A stretch of DNA of 64,000 nt from Tistrella mobilis KA081020-065 (GCF_000264455.2 NC_017956.1:248001-312000); one strand, 5' to 3'. Positions 10,798-19,665 are shown, numbered from the stretch's first letter. A program made the numbers and translations. The notes: a model not told the origin generated them from the letters alone.

Positions 10798-12089
10798 CCA
10801 CACTCTTCCTGTTCGTGGCGCTCTTCGCCTTCCTGATCATCGGCATGCCGATCGCCATCTCGCTCGGCCTGTCCAGCCTGCTCACCATCCTGCTCTTCGC
10901 CAATGACAGCATGGCGTCGCTGGCACTCAAATTCTTCCAGACCGCCGAACTCTACACCCTGCTCGCCATCCCGTTCTTCGTGCTGGCCGGCGCCTTCATG
11001 ACGACCGGCGGCGTGGCGCGGCGGATGATCGCCTTCGCCAATGCCTGTGTCGGCCATATGTATGGCGGCCTCGCGATCGCGTCGGTGGTGGCCTGCATGC
11101 TGTTCGCCGCGGTGTCGGGCTCGTCGCCGGCAACCGTGGTGGCGGTGGGCTCCATCGTGATCGCGGGCATGGTCCGTGCGGGCTATACCCAGACCTTCGC
11201 GGCCGGTGTGGTCTGCAATGCCGGCACGCTCGGCATCCTGATCCCGCCCTCGCTGGTGATGGTGGTCTATGCGGCGGCGACCGAAAGTTCGGTCGGCCGG
11301 CTGTTCATGGCCGGTGTGATCCCGGGGGCCCTGCTCGGGCTGATGCTCGCCACCGCGATCTACATCTCGGCGCGCGTGAACAGGATTCCGCGCCAGCCCA
11401 GGGCGCCGCTGGCCGAAGTGATCCGAACCGGCCGTAACGCGCTCTGGGGCCTGCTGCTGATCGTGATCATCATGGGCGGCATCTATGGCGGCATCTTCAC
11501 CCCCACCGAAGCCGCTGCGGTGTCGGCGGTCTATGCGGCGGTGGTGGCGCTGTTCGTCTATCGCGACCTGAAGTTCACCGATGTGCCGCATGTGCTGGTC
11601 GATGCGGCGAAGGTCACGGTGATGCTGCTGTTCATCATCGCCAATGCCTTCCTCTTCGCCCATGTGCTGACCACCGAGCAGATCCCGCAGTCGATCGCCC
11701 GCGGCATCACCGAAGCCGGGCTGGCGCCCTGGCAGTTCCTGCTGGTGGTCAACATCATCCTGCTGGTCGCCGGCAACTTCATGGAGCCCTCGGCGATCAT
11801 CCTGATCCTGGCGCCGATCCTGTTCCCGATCGCCACCGGCCTTGGAATCGACCCGATCCATTTCGGCATCATCATGGTGGTGAACATGGAGATCGGCATG
11901 GTCACGCCACCGGTCGGGCTCAACCTGTTCGTGACATCGGGCATCACCGGCATGCCGGTGTTGAGCGTGGTGAAGGCCGCATGGCCCTGGCTGATGATCC
12001 TGATCACCTTCCTGATCATCATCACCTATGTGCCGGAAATCTCGCTCTGGCTGCCCAACACCCTGTTCGGCAACGCCATGGTCGGCTGA
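10794..12089 (+). CDS. dctM: TRAP transporter large permease, DctM type
   Basis: A 431-residue integral membrane protein with about 12 helices, the sodium-coupled transport subunit. Family motifs: GMPIAISLGLSS near the N-terminus, AVSGSSPATVVAVGSI (about residues 104-119), LGILIPPSLVMVVYA, FTPTEAAAVSAVYA, and GMVTPPVGLNLFVTSGI near the end. The start is GTG at 10794, chosen because it overlaps the dctQ stop by four bases and no ATG lies nearer. It is the last gene of dctPQM and is followed by a strong intrinsic terminator. Confidence 0.92.
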   Translation: MTTLFLFVALFAFLIIGMPIAISLGLSSLLTILLFANDSMASLALKFFQTAELYTLLAIPFFVLAGAFMTTGGVARRMIAFANACVGHMYGGLAIASVVACMLFAAVSGSSPATVVAVGSIVIAGMVRAGYTQTFAAGVVCNAGTLGILIPPSLVMVVYAAATESSVGRLFMAGVIPGALLGLMLATAIYISARVNRIPRQPRAPLAEVIRTGRNALWGLLLIVIIMGGIYGGIFTPTEAAAVSAVYAAVVALFVYRDLKFTDVPHVLVDAAKVTVMLLFIIANAFLFAHVLTTEQIPQSIARGITEAGLAPWQFLLVVNIILLVAGNFMEPSAIILILAPILFPIATGLGIDPIHFGIIMVVNMEIGMVTPPVGLNLFVTSGITGMPVLSVVKAAWPWLMILITFLIIITYVPEISLWLPNTLFGNAMVG

Positions 12090-12112
12090 TGGTGTGCAGG
12101 GCCTGAAACGGG

Positions 12113-12152
12113 AATGGCCGCTGCTCCGGTCGGGAGCCGCGGCCATTTTTTT
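12113..12152 (+). terminator. Rho-independent terminator after dctPQM
   Basis: AATGGCCGC (12113-12121) pairs perfectly with GCGGCCATT (12139-12147), an inner GCTCC/GGAGC extends the stem, and a run of T continues to 12152. Confidence 0.9.
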
Positions 12153-12171
12153 GCGGGGGCGGATGTGGGGG

Positions 12172-12432
12172 TCAGGCGCGCCAGAAGGGCTTGTTCGCCT
12201 CCCGCGATGCATCGATCGGGTCGATGTCCAGATCGCGCAGCAGATGCGCATCGAGCGTCGCAAGGCAGCGGCGTTGCCGGTGGCGCTCGGCCCAGAGGCC
12301 GAGGGTTGCAATCATCCGCTCGAGCACGCCGTGAACCGGCTTCACGGCAGCCTGGGCGCGAACGGGGGGCAGTCCGGCTCCCGCGCAGGCGTCGGCGCGG
12401 TGCCGCAGGGTCACGACGGTCATCTTCGTCAT
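12172..12432 (-). CDS. DUF1127 (YjiS-like) small protein
   Basis: An 86-residue basic protein. The C-terminal half is the DUF1127 domain: a run of arginines, LATLDAHLLRDLDIDPIDA and the terminal KPFWRA. Small DUF1127 proteins in alphaproteobacteria bind RNA or affect phosphate and metabolic homeostasis; the role here is not known. The N-terminal 40 residues are outside the domain, so the true start could be internal (for instance the Met at about residue 40). A GcvA-like LysR gene diverges from it, a common arrangement that suggests LysR control. Confidence 0.8.
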   Translation of the reverse strand: MTKMTVVTLRHRADACAGAGLPPVRAQAAVKPVHGVLERMIATLGLWAERHRQRRCLATLDAHLLRDLDIDPIDASREANKPFWRA

Positions 12433-12661
12433 CTCCGGCTGGAAGGGAGCCGCCGGATGGGGGGATGAGGGACGGCTCCGGCGGTGACTGCATCTTCCGT
12501 CCTTGGCCGATTGCGGGCAAACGAGGCTTTCTCGTACACTCCCTTAGGAAAACTATTCGTGGGTCACGACGGGCGGCGACGGGCACGATGAAGGCCCGCC
12601 CGTCCTCTACCCCCGCCGGGCCGGCTCGCCGCGCCGGCGGGATGCCCGGTCCGGACATGCC

Positions 12662-13588
12662 ATGCCGCGCAAATTGCCGCCCCTGAACGGTCTGCGTGCC
12701 TTCGAAGCCGCCGCCCGTCATTCCAGTTTTGCCCGTGCGGCGGAAGAGCTGCACGTCACGCCGGCCGCCGTCAGCCATCAGATCAAGGGGCTTGAGGCCT
12801 GGCTCGGCGTCACCCTGTTCCGCCGCCTGCCCAACGGTCTGCTGCTGACCGCGGCGGGACGCGCCTATCTGCCGGGACTGACCGACGGCTTCGACCGCAT
12901 CGCCAGGTCCACAGCCGAATTGCGCGGCCGGACTCTGGGCGGGCGGCTGACCGTGAGTGTGCTCTCGTCCTTCGCCGGTCTCTGGCTCGCCCCCCGGCTC
13001 GGCCGGTTCCGCGAGGCCTATCCGGATGTCGAGCTGTTCCTGCGCGCCGAGACCCGGTTGGTGGATTTCGATCGCGACACGGTCGATCTTGCCATCCGCT
13101 ATGTCACGGCGATCGACGGCGGGCTGGTTTCCGAGCGGCTGATGGAGGAAACGCTCGGGCCGGTGATGAGCCCGGCGCTGCTGGAACGGCTGGGGCCGGT
13201 GACGGAACCCGCGGCCCTGCTCGATCTGCCGCTGATCCACGATGCCGATGTGACGGGCGGCGAGGTCGCCGTCTCCTGGCGGAGCTTCTTCGCAACCGCC
13301 GGGATTGATCCGCCTCAGGATCTGGACCGGCAAATGCGGATCAACGACACCGGCGTTGCCGTTGCGGCGGCCGTTGCGGGCCAGGGCGTGATCATGGGGC
13401 GCAGCGCGCTCATCGCCGATCACCTGGCGGCTGGCCGGCTGGTACGGCCACTTTCGATTCAGATCCAGGCCGCACAGGCCTATCATCTGGTGTCGACCGA
13501 GACCGGCTGGAACGATCCGCGGGTCCTGGCCTTCACCGACTGGCTGCGGCAGGAAGCGCTGACCGGTCAGCCATCCAGGCGGGAGTGA
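12662..13588 (+). CDS. LysR-family regulator, GcvA-like
   Basis: A 308-residue LysR regulator. The N-terminal winged helix (residues 5-65) has the GcvA-type opening LPPLNGLRAFEAAARHSSF and TPAAVSHQIKGLEAWLGVTLFRR. The effector domain (about 90-300) resembles the GcvA/AmpR group. It is divergent from the DUF1127 gene across 229 bp, where LysR sites would be expected, though no clear T-N11-A dyad was singled out. The target may be DUF1127, itself, or the following secreted protein gene 34 bp downstream. Confidence 0.9.
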   Translation: MPRKLPPLNGLRAFEAAARHSSFARAAEELHVTPAAVSHQIKGLEAWLGVTLFRRLPNGLLLTAAGRAYLPGLTDGFDRIARSTAELRGRTLGGRLTVSVLSSFAGLWLAPRLGRFREAYPDVELFLRAETRLVDFDRDTVDLAIRYVTAIDGGLVSERLMEETLGPVMSPALLERLGPVTEPAALLDLPLIHDADVTGGEVAVSWRSFFATAGIDPPQDLDRQMRINDTGVAVAAAVAGQGVIMGRSALIADHLAAGRLVRPLSIQIQAAQAYHLVSTETGWNDPRVLAFTDWLRQEALTGQPSRRE

Positions 13589-13622
13589 GTGGTCCTCCCG
13601 CGATCCAGGAGTATCCGACGCC

Positions 13623-14540
13623 ATGGGCATCCGCAGCACACTCGCCGCCGGTCTGATCGCCGGTCTGGCGTGGTCGGTTCCCGCCTCTGCGTCGTCCGGG
13701 ACGGCATCTGCGCCTTTCGACCCGGCCATGGTCCATCCTGCCTGTTTCGACAGCCTGGTCTCGCAGGCCTATACCGGAGAGACGGCGCTGGAACGCCTGC
13801 CGCTGGCCGGCTGCCCCGGGAGCGAGATCGCGCCGGACCCGCGCCAGGACATGATGGTGATGGTCCGCCCGCCGGCCGAGCCAGAGGGCAACAATCCCGG
13901 CGGCTGGTCGCGGGGCTGGGTGGGCAGCCGCCTGGTCGGTCGTTTCGATGGCGATCGTCTGGTCTATGAGTTGGTCGAGAATGGTGGCGGTACGGGTGTG
14001 TTCTCGATGCTGCTGTCGGGGCGGCTTGCCGCGGCGGAAGGCGTGCCGGTGCTGGAGGATCTGGTTCTGGCACCGGCGGGGGACCGCTGCAACGGGGGCA
14101 TCCATACCGCAACCCGCGTCGACGGCAGGGCGCTGGACGTGGCCCAGTGGGCGACCCCTTACGATCTGATTTCGCTGATCCTGGGCCTGGCGCCGGATGA
14201 CGCGCCCGACGGCGTGCCCGCGGCCCTGGGCAAGGCTGCCGAAGACCTGCCTTTCTGCGCCGCCTGCTGTGCCGGCACCGTGCTGCTGCGTCTCGACGCT
14301 GCCACGCTCGCCCCCCATGGCGGTGCCGCCGATGCGCCGCCGCTGCCGGGAGAGGTGGTGACGGTCACCGCCGACGGGCTTGGGGAATACGACGATCCCG
14401 CCAGCCGCTGTCTTGCCCGAACCCTGATCCCCGACGGGAGCACCGATCCGCAGGCGGAGCTGTCCCTGCCCCTAGAGCGCCTGCCGGGGCTGAAGGCGGC
14501 GCTGCTGTCCTGCACGACGGGGAAATCACACAAAAAATGA
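13623..14540 (+). CDS. Secreted cysteine-containing protein of unknown function
   Basis: A 305-residue protein not recognised as any family. Visible: a signal peptide with cleavage near ASASSG (about residue 23), and a mature part containing about eight cysteines (ACF, GCPG, RCNGG, FCAACCAG, RCLAR, SCTT), suggesting periplasmic disulfides. The stretch between residues 130 and 200 has strands and a mixed composition with no catalytic signature. The C-terminus is basic (KSHKK). It starts 34 bp after lysR and ends 111 bp before cysA, so it may be co-transcribed with lysR. The frame has strong GC at third positions and a clean signal peptide, so it is probably real. Confidence 0.65.
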   Translation: MGIRSTLAAGLIAGLAWSVPASASSGTASAPFDPAMVHPACFDSLVSQAYTGETALERLPLAGCPGSEIAPDPRQDMMVMVRPPAEPEGNNPGGWSRGWVGSRLVGRFDGDRLVYELVENGGGTGVFSMLLSGRLAAAEGVPVLEDLVLAPAGDRCNGGIHTATRVDGRALDVAQWATPYDLISLILGLAPDDAPDGVPAALGKAAEDLPFCAACCAGTVLLRLDAATLAPHGGAADAPPLPGEVVTVTADGLGEYDDPASRCLARTLIPDGSTDPQAELSLPLERLPGLKAALLSCTTGKSHKK

Positions 14541-14553
14541 CGTATATAGAAGA

Positions 14554-14622
14554 TCGCATCGCCGATATGCGACGCATACGACTGTAAAATAATTTGACTC
14601 TCGCCCCTTCCCCACGGACAAT
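14554..14622 (+). promoter_or_regulatory. cysA promoter region with overlapping palindromes
   Basis: TCGCAT (14554-14559) pairs with ATGCGA (14567-14572), and TATGCGACGCATA (14566-14578) is itself a 13-bp palindrome, so two dyads share the middle arm. Downstream TTGACT (14594) and GACAAT (14617) with a 17-nt spacer resemble a sigma-70 promoter about 30 bp before the cysA start. Confidence 0.45.
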
Positions 14623-14651
14623 TCGGTTCGTGGTGGAAAAGGACACGCACG

Positions 14652-15767
14652 ATGATCGAGATCAAGGGCCTCTCCAAGCGGTTCAGCGGCTATGACGCGC
14701 TGGTCGATGTCGACCTGAACATCCGCGATGGTGAACTTGTGGCACTGCTCGGGCCGTCGGGGTCGGGCAAGACCACCCTTCTGCGCATCATTGCCGGGCT
14801 GGAGACCGCCGACCGTGGCGCGATCCGCTTCGGTGGCGAGGATGCGGGTCGCCTGGGGGCGCGCGAGCGCCGGGTGGGCTTCGTTTTCCAGCACTACGCG
14901 CTGTTCCGGCATATGACCGTCTTCGACAACGTCGCCTTCGGCCTGACGGTGCGGCCGCGTGCCAGCCGTCCGGGGCGGGCCGAGATTGCCGAGCGGGTCT
15001 CGTCGCTGCTGCGCATGGTGCAGCTTGAAAGCCTGGCGGACCGTTTCCCCAACCAGCTGTCGGGCGGCCAGCGGCAGCGCGTGGCGCTGGCGCGCGCGCT
15101 CGCCATCGAACCCCGGGTGCTGCTGCTCGACGAGCCCTTCGGCGCGCTCGACGCCAAGGTCCGCAAGGAGCTGCGCCGCTGGCTGCGCCGTCTGCACGAC
15201 GATCTGGGCCTGACCGGTGTTTTCGTGACCCACGACCAGGAAGAGGCGCTGGAAGTCGCCGACCGGGTGGTGGTGATGTCCCAGGGCCGGATCGAACAGA
15301 TCGGTACTCCGGCCGAGGTCTATGACCGGCCGGCGACGGCCTTCGTCTATCAGTTCTTCGGCAACGTCAACAAGCTGCCGGTGACGGTTGATGCAGGGCG
15401 CCTGAAGGTCGCGGGCGTCAGCGGGGCCGGCACGGCGGGGCTGCCGCTGCCGGTGGGGCTGGAGGCGACCCGCGCCGAACAGGGTACGCTTTATGTCCGG
15501 CCGCATGATCTGGCGGTGCTGCCGGCGGGGACCGCCGACGCGCTGCCGGCGACCGTGCGCCATCTGGTGGCTTTCGGCGCCTCGGTGCGCATCGAACTCG
15601 ACGTGCCCGGGCTGGATCTGGTCGAGGCCGAACTGCCGCGCGAGGAAGCCGACGCTCTCGGCCTCGCCACTGGCCGGACGGTCGCACTCCGGGTCAAGCG
15701 GGGGCGGTTGTTTTTCGACGACGATACCGGCTGGGATGTCGGTCTGACCGAGCCGGTCGCCGCCTGA
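14652..15767 (+). CDS. cysA: Sulfate/thiosulfate ABC transporter ATPase CysA (orphan)
   Basis: A 371-residue ATP-binding subunit that would energise sulfate or thiosulfate uptake. Walker A GPSGSGKT at residues 34-41, Q-loop [21 protein letters not shown], signature [15 protein letters not shown] (about 137-151), Walker [13 protein letters not shown], and switch [12 protein letters not shown]. The Q-loop phrase and GNVNKLPV are characteristic of CysA rather than PotA or MalK. The C-terminal third is a TOBE-type regulatory domain. AAAAGGA precedes the ATG. The permease genes cysTW and the binding protein are absent here, so it must work with subunits encoded elsewhere or be a duplicate. Confidence 0.88.
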   Translation: MIEIKGLSKRFSGYDALVDVDLNIRDGELVALLGPSGSGKTTLLRIIAGLETADRGAIRFGGEDAGRLGARERRVGFVFQHYALFRHMTVFDNVAFGLTVRPRASRPGRAEIAERVSSLLRMVQLESLADRFPNQLSGGQRQRVALARALAIEPRVLLLDEPFGALDAKVRKELRRWLRRLHDDLGLTGVFVTHDQEEALEVADRVVVMSQGRIEQIGTPAEVYDRPATAFVYQFFGNVNKLPVTVDAGRLKVAGVSGAGTAGLPLPVGLEATRAEQGTLYVRPHDLAVLPAGTADALPATVRHLVAFGASVRIELDVPGLDLVEAELPREEADALGLATGRTVALRVKRGRLFFDDDTGWDVGLTEPVAA

Positions 15768-15817
15768 CCCGTGTCATGCCCCGGCCCCCGTCATACCCTG
15801 GCCCCCGTCACGCCCGG
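15768..15817. repeat. Three imperfect 16-17 bp tandem repeats between convergent genes
   Basis: Units at 15768-15784, 15785-15801 and 15802-15817 share the pattern CCCsyGTCAyrCCCkGG. They fill the space after the cysA stop and run over the stop of the minus-strand AlkC-like gene. No T-run makes them a terminator. Confidence 0.55.
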
Positions 15818-16557
15818 ATCGAGCGCAGCCCCCGCCGGCAGATCCTGGCCGTGGCAGGGCAGGGGCTTTCAGTCTGCCAGCGGCCGGTGAGCGCCAGCAC
15901 CGTCTCGGGCCGGTCCTTGGCGGCATCGTTCAGCCAGTTGCCGACCGAGTCCTGCACATAGCTTTCAGGGTCCGCCTTCAGCGGCTCTAGCAGGGCGAAG
16001 CCCGGGGTCGGGTCCGCCTTCAGCGGTTTCAGATGGGCACACCAGACCCCGCGCGGCCGGGTCGCCTCGCTCGCGAAGCGGCGCAGGCGCGGCGAGGTCT
16101 CGGCCGTCCAGGGCATCAGCGCCGCGATGGCACCCGGAATGTCGGCGGCGATCCGGTCACGGATCGCCAGCCAGGCCCATTCCCTGACGCCGAAATGGCC
16201 GTCGTCGGCGAAGGGGCGGATGGCCTCGCACCAGAGGTCGTGATCTGCGGGGGCGGTCCGGCCCACGGCGAAACAGGCCCAGCCGCGGACGGTATCCGAT
16301 GGGTGATCGGCCAGGTGCCGGATCACCTCGGGGCCATAGCGGCCGATGATCAGCTCCGCCGTCAGCGCCATGCGCCGCGAGATGCCGAGTGCCGCCGTCG
16401 CATCCATCGCCTGCAGCACCTGACCACCGGCATCGGGGAAGACCGACCGCATCAGGATTGCGAAATCGACCGCAAGGCATTCGGCAAGGGTCGTGGCGGC
16501 AACCTCTCCGGCATTGAGCGCGGCATGGCGGTCGGGGGAAAGAGCCGTCGGCTTCAT
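15808..16557 (-). CDS. AlkC-like DNA alkylation repair protein (HEAT repeats)
   Basis: A 249-residue all-helical protein of the COG4335 AlkC/AlkD-related group, 3-methyladenine DNA glycosylases that flip damaged bases using HEAT-like repeats. Diagnostic stretches are PRLRRFASEATRPRGVW (about residues 154-170) and YVQDSVGNWLNDAAKDRPE (about 201-219), with the aspartate and tryptophans of the damage pocket. The central HEAT units include FADDGHFGVREWAWLAIRD. The ATG overlaps the MarR stop as ATGA, so it is the second gene of a MarR-AlkC operon. The C-terminal region is normal in length. Confidence 0.8.
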   Translation of the reverse strand: MKPTALSPDRHAALNAGEVAATTLAECLAVDFAILMRSVFPDAGGQVLQAMDATAALGISRRMALTAELIIGRYGPEVIRHLADHPSDTVRGWACFAVGRTAPADHDLWCEAIRPFADDGHFGVREWAWLAIRDRIAADIPGAIAALMPWTAETSPRLRRFASEATRPRGVWCAHLKPLKADPTPGFALLEPLKADPESYVQDSVGNWLNDAAKDRPETVLALTGRWQTESPCPATARICRRGLRSIRA

Positions 16558-17054
16558 GATCCGTCCTCGCTGGCAAGACCTGCTCTCAACTTGCCGAGCA
16601 GCCTGACGAGGTCTGCCTGCTCTTCCGCCGAAAGCCCCGCCGTCAGTCCGGCGATCCAGCCGGCATGCTCCTGGAACGCCCTGGCCGTCACCGCTTCGCC
16701 GGACGTCGTCAGCATCACCCTGACCCGTCTGCGATCCTCGGGATCTGGTGTGCGCCGGACAAGTCCATCGCGTTCCAGCCCGTCGAGCAGACCTGTGATC
16801 GTGCCACGGGTCACACCGGCCCGATCGGCCAGGACATGCGGTGCCAGCCCGTCCGTCCGGTCGCGGAGCAGGAAGAGCAGCACGAACCTGCCTTCCGAGA
16901 GGCCATGGCTGCCGAGCCGGATGGCGCAGTCGCGATCGATGGCCCGCGCCGTCGACAGCAGCTCCATGCAGGTCCGGAGCCTGTCGAGCCCGGTGAGGCC
17001 CCGCCGTCGGCTCTCGTCGATCAGGGCCTGATATTTGGTGTCCATTTTGTTCAT
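16554..17054 (-). CDS. MarR-family regulator of the AlkC operon
   Basis: A 166-residue winged-helix regulator: LAPHVLADRAGVTRGTITGLLDGLERDGLVRR (about residues 72-103) and the wing DPEDRRRVRVMLT. The start is the ATG at 17054 or 17045; neither has a good Shine-Dalgarno, and the first lies inside the operator palindrome at 17053-17081, so a bound dimer would cover the start of the message. It is translationally coupled to the AlkC-like gene. Control of DNA repair by a MarR protein is inferred from this layout. Confidence 0.85.
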   Translation of the reverse strand: MNKMDTKYQALIDESRRRGLTGLDRLRTCMELLSTARAIDRDCAIRLGSHGLSEGRFVLLFLLRDRTDGLAPHVLADRAGVTRGTITGLLDGLERDGLVRRTPDPEDRRRVRVMLTTSGEAVTARAFQEHAGWIAGLTAGLSAEEQADLVRLLGKLRAGLASEDGS

Positions 17055-17081
17055 AAGGAGCCATATAATATGGTGCCTTAT
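17053..17081. promoter_or_regulatory. 29-bp near-perfect dyad, MarR operator
   Basis: Arms ATAAGGAGCCATAT (17053-17066) and ATATGGTGCCTTAT (17068-17081) match at 12 of 14 positions around a single central A. It overlaps the MarR start codon and ends six bases before the stop of the alpha/beta hydrolase gene. Confidence 0.75.
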
Positions 17082-17087
17082 GAAAGA

Positions 17088-18038
17088 TCAAGCCCGCTGC
17101 GTCGCGTTGCGGATCAGGGTCTCGACCGCATCCGGTGCAGTCACCGGCAGCATGTGTCCGCCGTCGATCAGGGTCAGCTGCAGCGCCGGCAGCTTTGCCT
17201 GCAGGGCCTGGCCATGGGCGCGCCAGTCGAGGATCCGGTCGCCGCGGGCGAAGATCATGTGGACGGGCAGGGCGATGTCGGGATAGCGGGCCGTCATGGC
17301 GGGCAGGTCGTCATTGGCCGCCACCATGTCGATCGAGGCCGAGCGGAAGGCTTTGGGCCTGAGGCCGAGCAGGCCGCCGCCGGCGATCGCAAAGTCCGCG
17401 GGAACCGGATCGGGGCCGAACACCTCGTCCAGCACCTTGCGGCCGCGGAGGAAGGACATCGGCGTCGCCATCGTCCAGGCGACCAGCCGACGGGCGATAT
17501 CCGAGCGGATCGCCAGCCCCTTGAAGATGTCGGGGGGCGTCTCCTGCGGGTGGGTGAGAGCGGCGATCAGCGCCACACCCGAAATCGTCTCCGGATGATC
17601 CAGCGCCACGCCCAGCGCGATCGCGCCGCCGAGCGAATGGCCGACCAGCAGCGGCGGGCGCGGCAGCTTCAGCGCCCGGATGAAATCCGCGATCACGCCG
17701 GCCTGGGCCAGCACATTGGCGGGCGCGTCGTCGGGACGGGTGGAATGGCCGGAGCCCGGCCGGTCGACCACGATCACCCGGTGATCGGTCCGGAGCCGGC
17801 CGAGCAGGCTGTGGGTGAAGTGATGCATCTGGCCGCCGAGACCATGAACCATCACCACCGCCGGCCGGTCGTCGTCCGGGCCGGTGCCGTCGTCCAGATA
17901 GTGCAGGCGATTGCCCCGGACATCCATGAACCGGCCGCGTGGCGGCAGCGCCTTTTCCACCCGGCTGGCCGTCCAGCCGGTGAACAGGGCGAGCCCGCCG
18001 CCGGTCGCAGCCAGCGCGATGATCGTTTGCAGAAGCAT
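17088..18038 (-). CDS. Membrane-anchored alpha/beta hydrolase
   Basis: A 316-residue serine hydrolase. N-terminal hydrophobic segment (residues 2-20) probably anchors it to the inner membrane. The fold is clear: oxyanion HGLGG (65-69), VVDRPGSGHST, nucleophile elbow GHSLGG with Ser135, an aspartate in FARGDRILDW and the histidine in DGGHMLPVTAP near residue 296. Its start overlaps the stop of the Baeyer-Villiger-type monooxygenase by one base (TGATG), so the two are one transcription unit. Inferred role: hydrolysis of the ester or lactone made by the monooxygenase. Confidence 0.85.
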   Translation of the reverse strand: MLLQTIIALAATGGGLALFTGWTASRVEKALPPRGRFMDVRGNRLHYLDDGTGPDDDRPAVVMVHGLGGQMHHFTHSLLGRLRTDHRVIVVDRPGSGHSTRPDDAPANVLAQAGVIADFIRALKLPRPPLLVGHSLGGAIALGVALDHPETISGVALIAALTHPQETPPDIFKGLAIRSDIARRLVAWTMATPMSFLRGRKVLDEVFGPDPVPADFAIAGGGLLGLRPKAFRSASIDMVAANDDLPAMTARYPDIALPVHMIFARGDRILDWRAHGQALQAKLPALQLTLIDGGHMLPVTAPDAVETLIRNATQRA

Positions 18039-19555
18039 CAGCCTGCACCTCCCGCATCTCTGCGCTGCCCGAAGGCAAGGTTGTCGTCGACCACCGAACC
18101 GTAGCGCAGTGCGGCCATATCGAGGAGATAGTTCTGATTGAGCCGCCAGGGCTTGCGGTCGCCCTGACGAGGCAGGTCCGCGGCTGCCCGGCGGACATAG
18201 CCCGAGGCGAGGTCGATCGCCGGCCGGGTGGCGAGGCCGGGCGCGGGCGGGCGGGGCATGAACCAGTCGGCCCCCCTGGCATCCATGCGGCGGATCAGCC
18301 GGCAGAGATGCTGCGCGGTCAGCTCGCATTTCAGCGTCCAGGATGCGTTGGTGTAGCCGAGGGCCAGCGCGAAATTGGGCACGCCGCTCAACATCATGCC
18401 CTTGTACGAGGTCGTTTCCCCCACCCGCACCGGCCGGCCGTCGACCGAGAGGGTGATATGGGCGAGCAGCTTCATCCGGAGGCCGGTGGCTGCGACCACG
18501 ATATCGGCCGCCAGCTCTTCGCCCGAGGTGAGGCGGAGGCCGGTTTCGGTGAAGCGCTCGATGCCGTCGGTGACGACCGAGGCGGTGCCGGCCCGGATCG
18601 CCCGGAACAGATCGCCGTCCGGTACCAGACAGAGCCGCTGATCCCAGGGGTCGTAAGCCGGCGTGAAGTGGCGATCCTGGTCGGGGCCCAGCTGATGGCG
18701 CACGCCGGCCAGGATCTTCGACTTCACCAGCGCCGGCTTCCTGCGGGCGAGGTTGTAGAAATAGATCGACAGCAGCACGTTCTTCCACCGGGCCGCCCGG
18801 AAGGCGAGACGTTCCGGAAGATGGCGACGCAGCCAGCCTGCCGCGGCGTCCCGGGATGGCCGGGCGACGATATAGGTGGGGGAGCGCTGCAGCATGGTGA
18901 CATGTGCCGCACTTTCGGCCAGGGCCGGCACCAGGGTGACGGCCGTGGCGCCGCTGCCGATCACCACCACCCGCTTGTCCCGATGGTCCAGATCCGCCGG
19001 CCAGTCCTGGGGATGGATGATGCTGCCGCGAAAATCCGCCATGCCCGGCCAGTCGGGCATATGGCCCGCCGCATAATCGTAATAGCCGCTGCAGGCATAG
19101 AGCACCCGGCAGGTGAAACGGCGCGGGCGCCGCTCGGGCCCGGCTTCCACAAGCACCCGCCAGCGGGCTGTCGCACTGTCCCAGTCGGCGGAGACGACCC
19201 GGTGGCCGAACAGGATCCGCCGGTCGATGCCGAATTCGGCGGCCGTGTCGCGCACATAGTCGCGGATCGAGGGGCCGTCGGCGAAAACCTTGTCGCCGAT
19301 CCAGGGACGGAAGCCGAAGCCCAGGGTGTACATGTCGCTGTCGGAGCGGATGCCGGGATAGCGGAACAGATCCCAGGTGCCGCCGATCGCATCGCGGGCT
19401 TCCAGGATCGCATAGTCGATGCCGGGGCAGCGGGTCTGAAGGTGGTAGCCGGCGGCAATGCCCGACAGGCCGGCGCCGATCACCAGGACGTCGACGGCGC
19501 GCAGGTCAGCGGCTTCGGCCCCGGCACTGCCGGAGCCGATCGTGGTGGTGTCCAT
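18038..19555 (-). CDS. Baeyer-Villiger-type flavin monooxygenase (EthA-like)
   Basis: A 505-residue class B flavoprotein monooxygenase. FAD-binding GAGLSG at residues 27-32; GGTWDLFRYPGIRSDSDMYTLGF follows as in EthA-type enzymes; the Baeyer-Villiger fingerprint FRGSIIHPQDWP (FxGxxxHxxxWP) is intact near residues 175-186; the NADPH Rossmann motif IGSGATA lies near 198-204. These enzymes insert oxygen next to a ketone carbonyl, giving esters or lactones. It is co-transcribed with an alpha/beta hydrolase and divergent from a TetR gene with an operator between, the same layout as mycobacterial ethA-ethR. The natural ketone is unknown. Confidence 0.92.
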   Translation of the reverse strand: MDTTTIGSGSAGAEAADLRAVDVLVIGAGLSGIAAGYHLQTRCPGIDYAILEARDAIGGTWDLFRYPGIRSDSDMYTLGFGFRPWIGDKVFADGPSIRDYVRDTAAEFGIDRRILFGHRVVSADWDSATARWRVLVEAGPERRPRRFTCRVLYACSGYYDYAAGHMPDWPGMADFRGSIIHPQDWPADLDHRDKRVVVIGSGATAVTLVPALAESAAHVTMLQRSPTYIVARPSRDAAAGWLRRHLPERLAFRAARWKNVLLSIYFYNLARRKPALVKSKILAGVRHQLGPDQDRHFTPAYDPWDQRLCLVPDGDLFRAIRAGTASVVTDGIERFTETGLRLTSGEELAADIVVAATGLRMKLLAHITLSVDGRPVRVGETTSYKGMMLSGVPNFALALGYTNASWTLKCELTAQHLCRLIRRMDARGADWFMPRPPAPGLATRPAIDLASGYVRRAAADLPRQGDRKPWRLNQNYLLDMAALRYGSVVDDNLAFGQRRDAGGAG

Positions 19556-19665
19556 GAACGGGTATCCTCCCTGGCATCGCGGGACGGGCCGGATGCTTCG
19601 GGCGGGACCCTGCCGGTCTCTCTGATCCGCGACGGTCTGCGTGCTACGCTTGCACGAAGGTCAGG

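Noticed and set aside
10542-13729. Long minus-strand frames of 500-590 codons across the TRAP genes and the LysR gene
   Set aside because: The plus-strand genes have clear families and starts; the antisense frames are histidine, aspartate and arginine-rich shadows.
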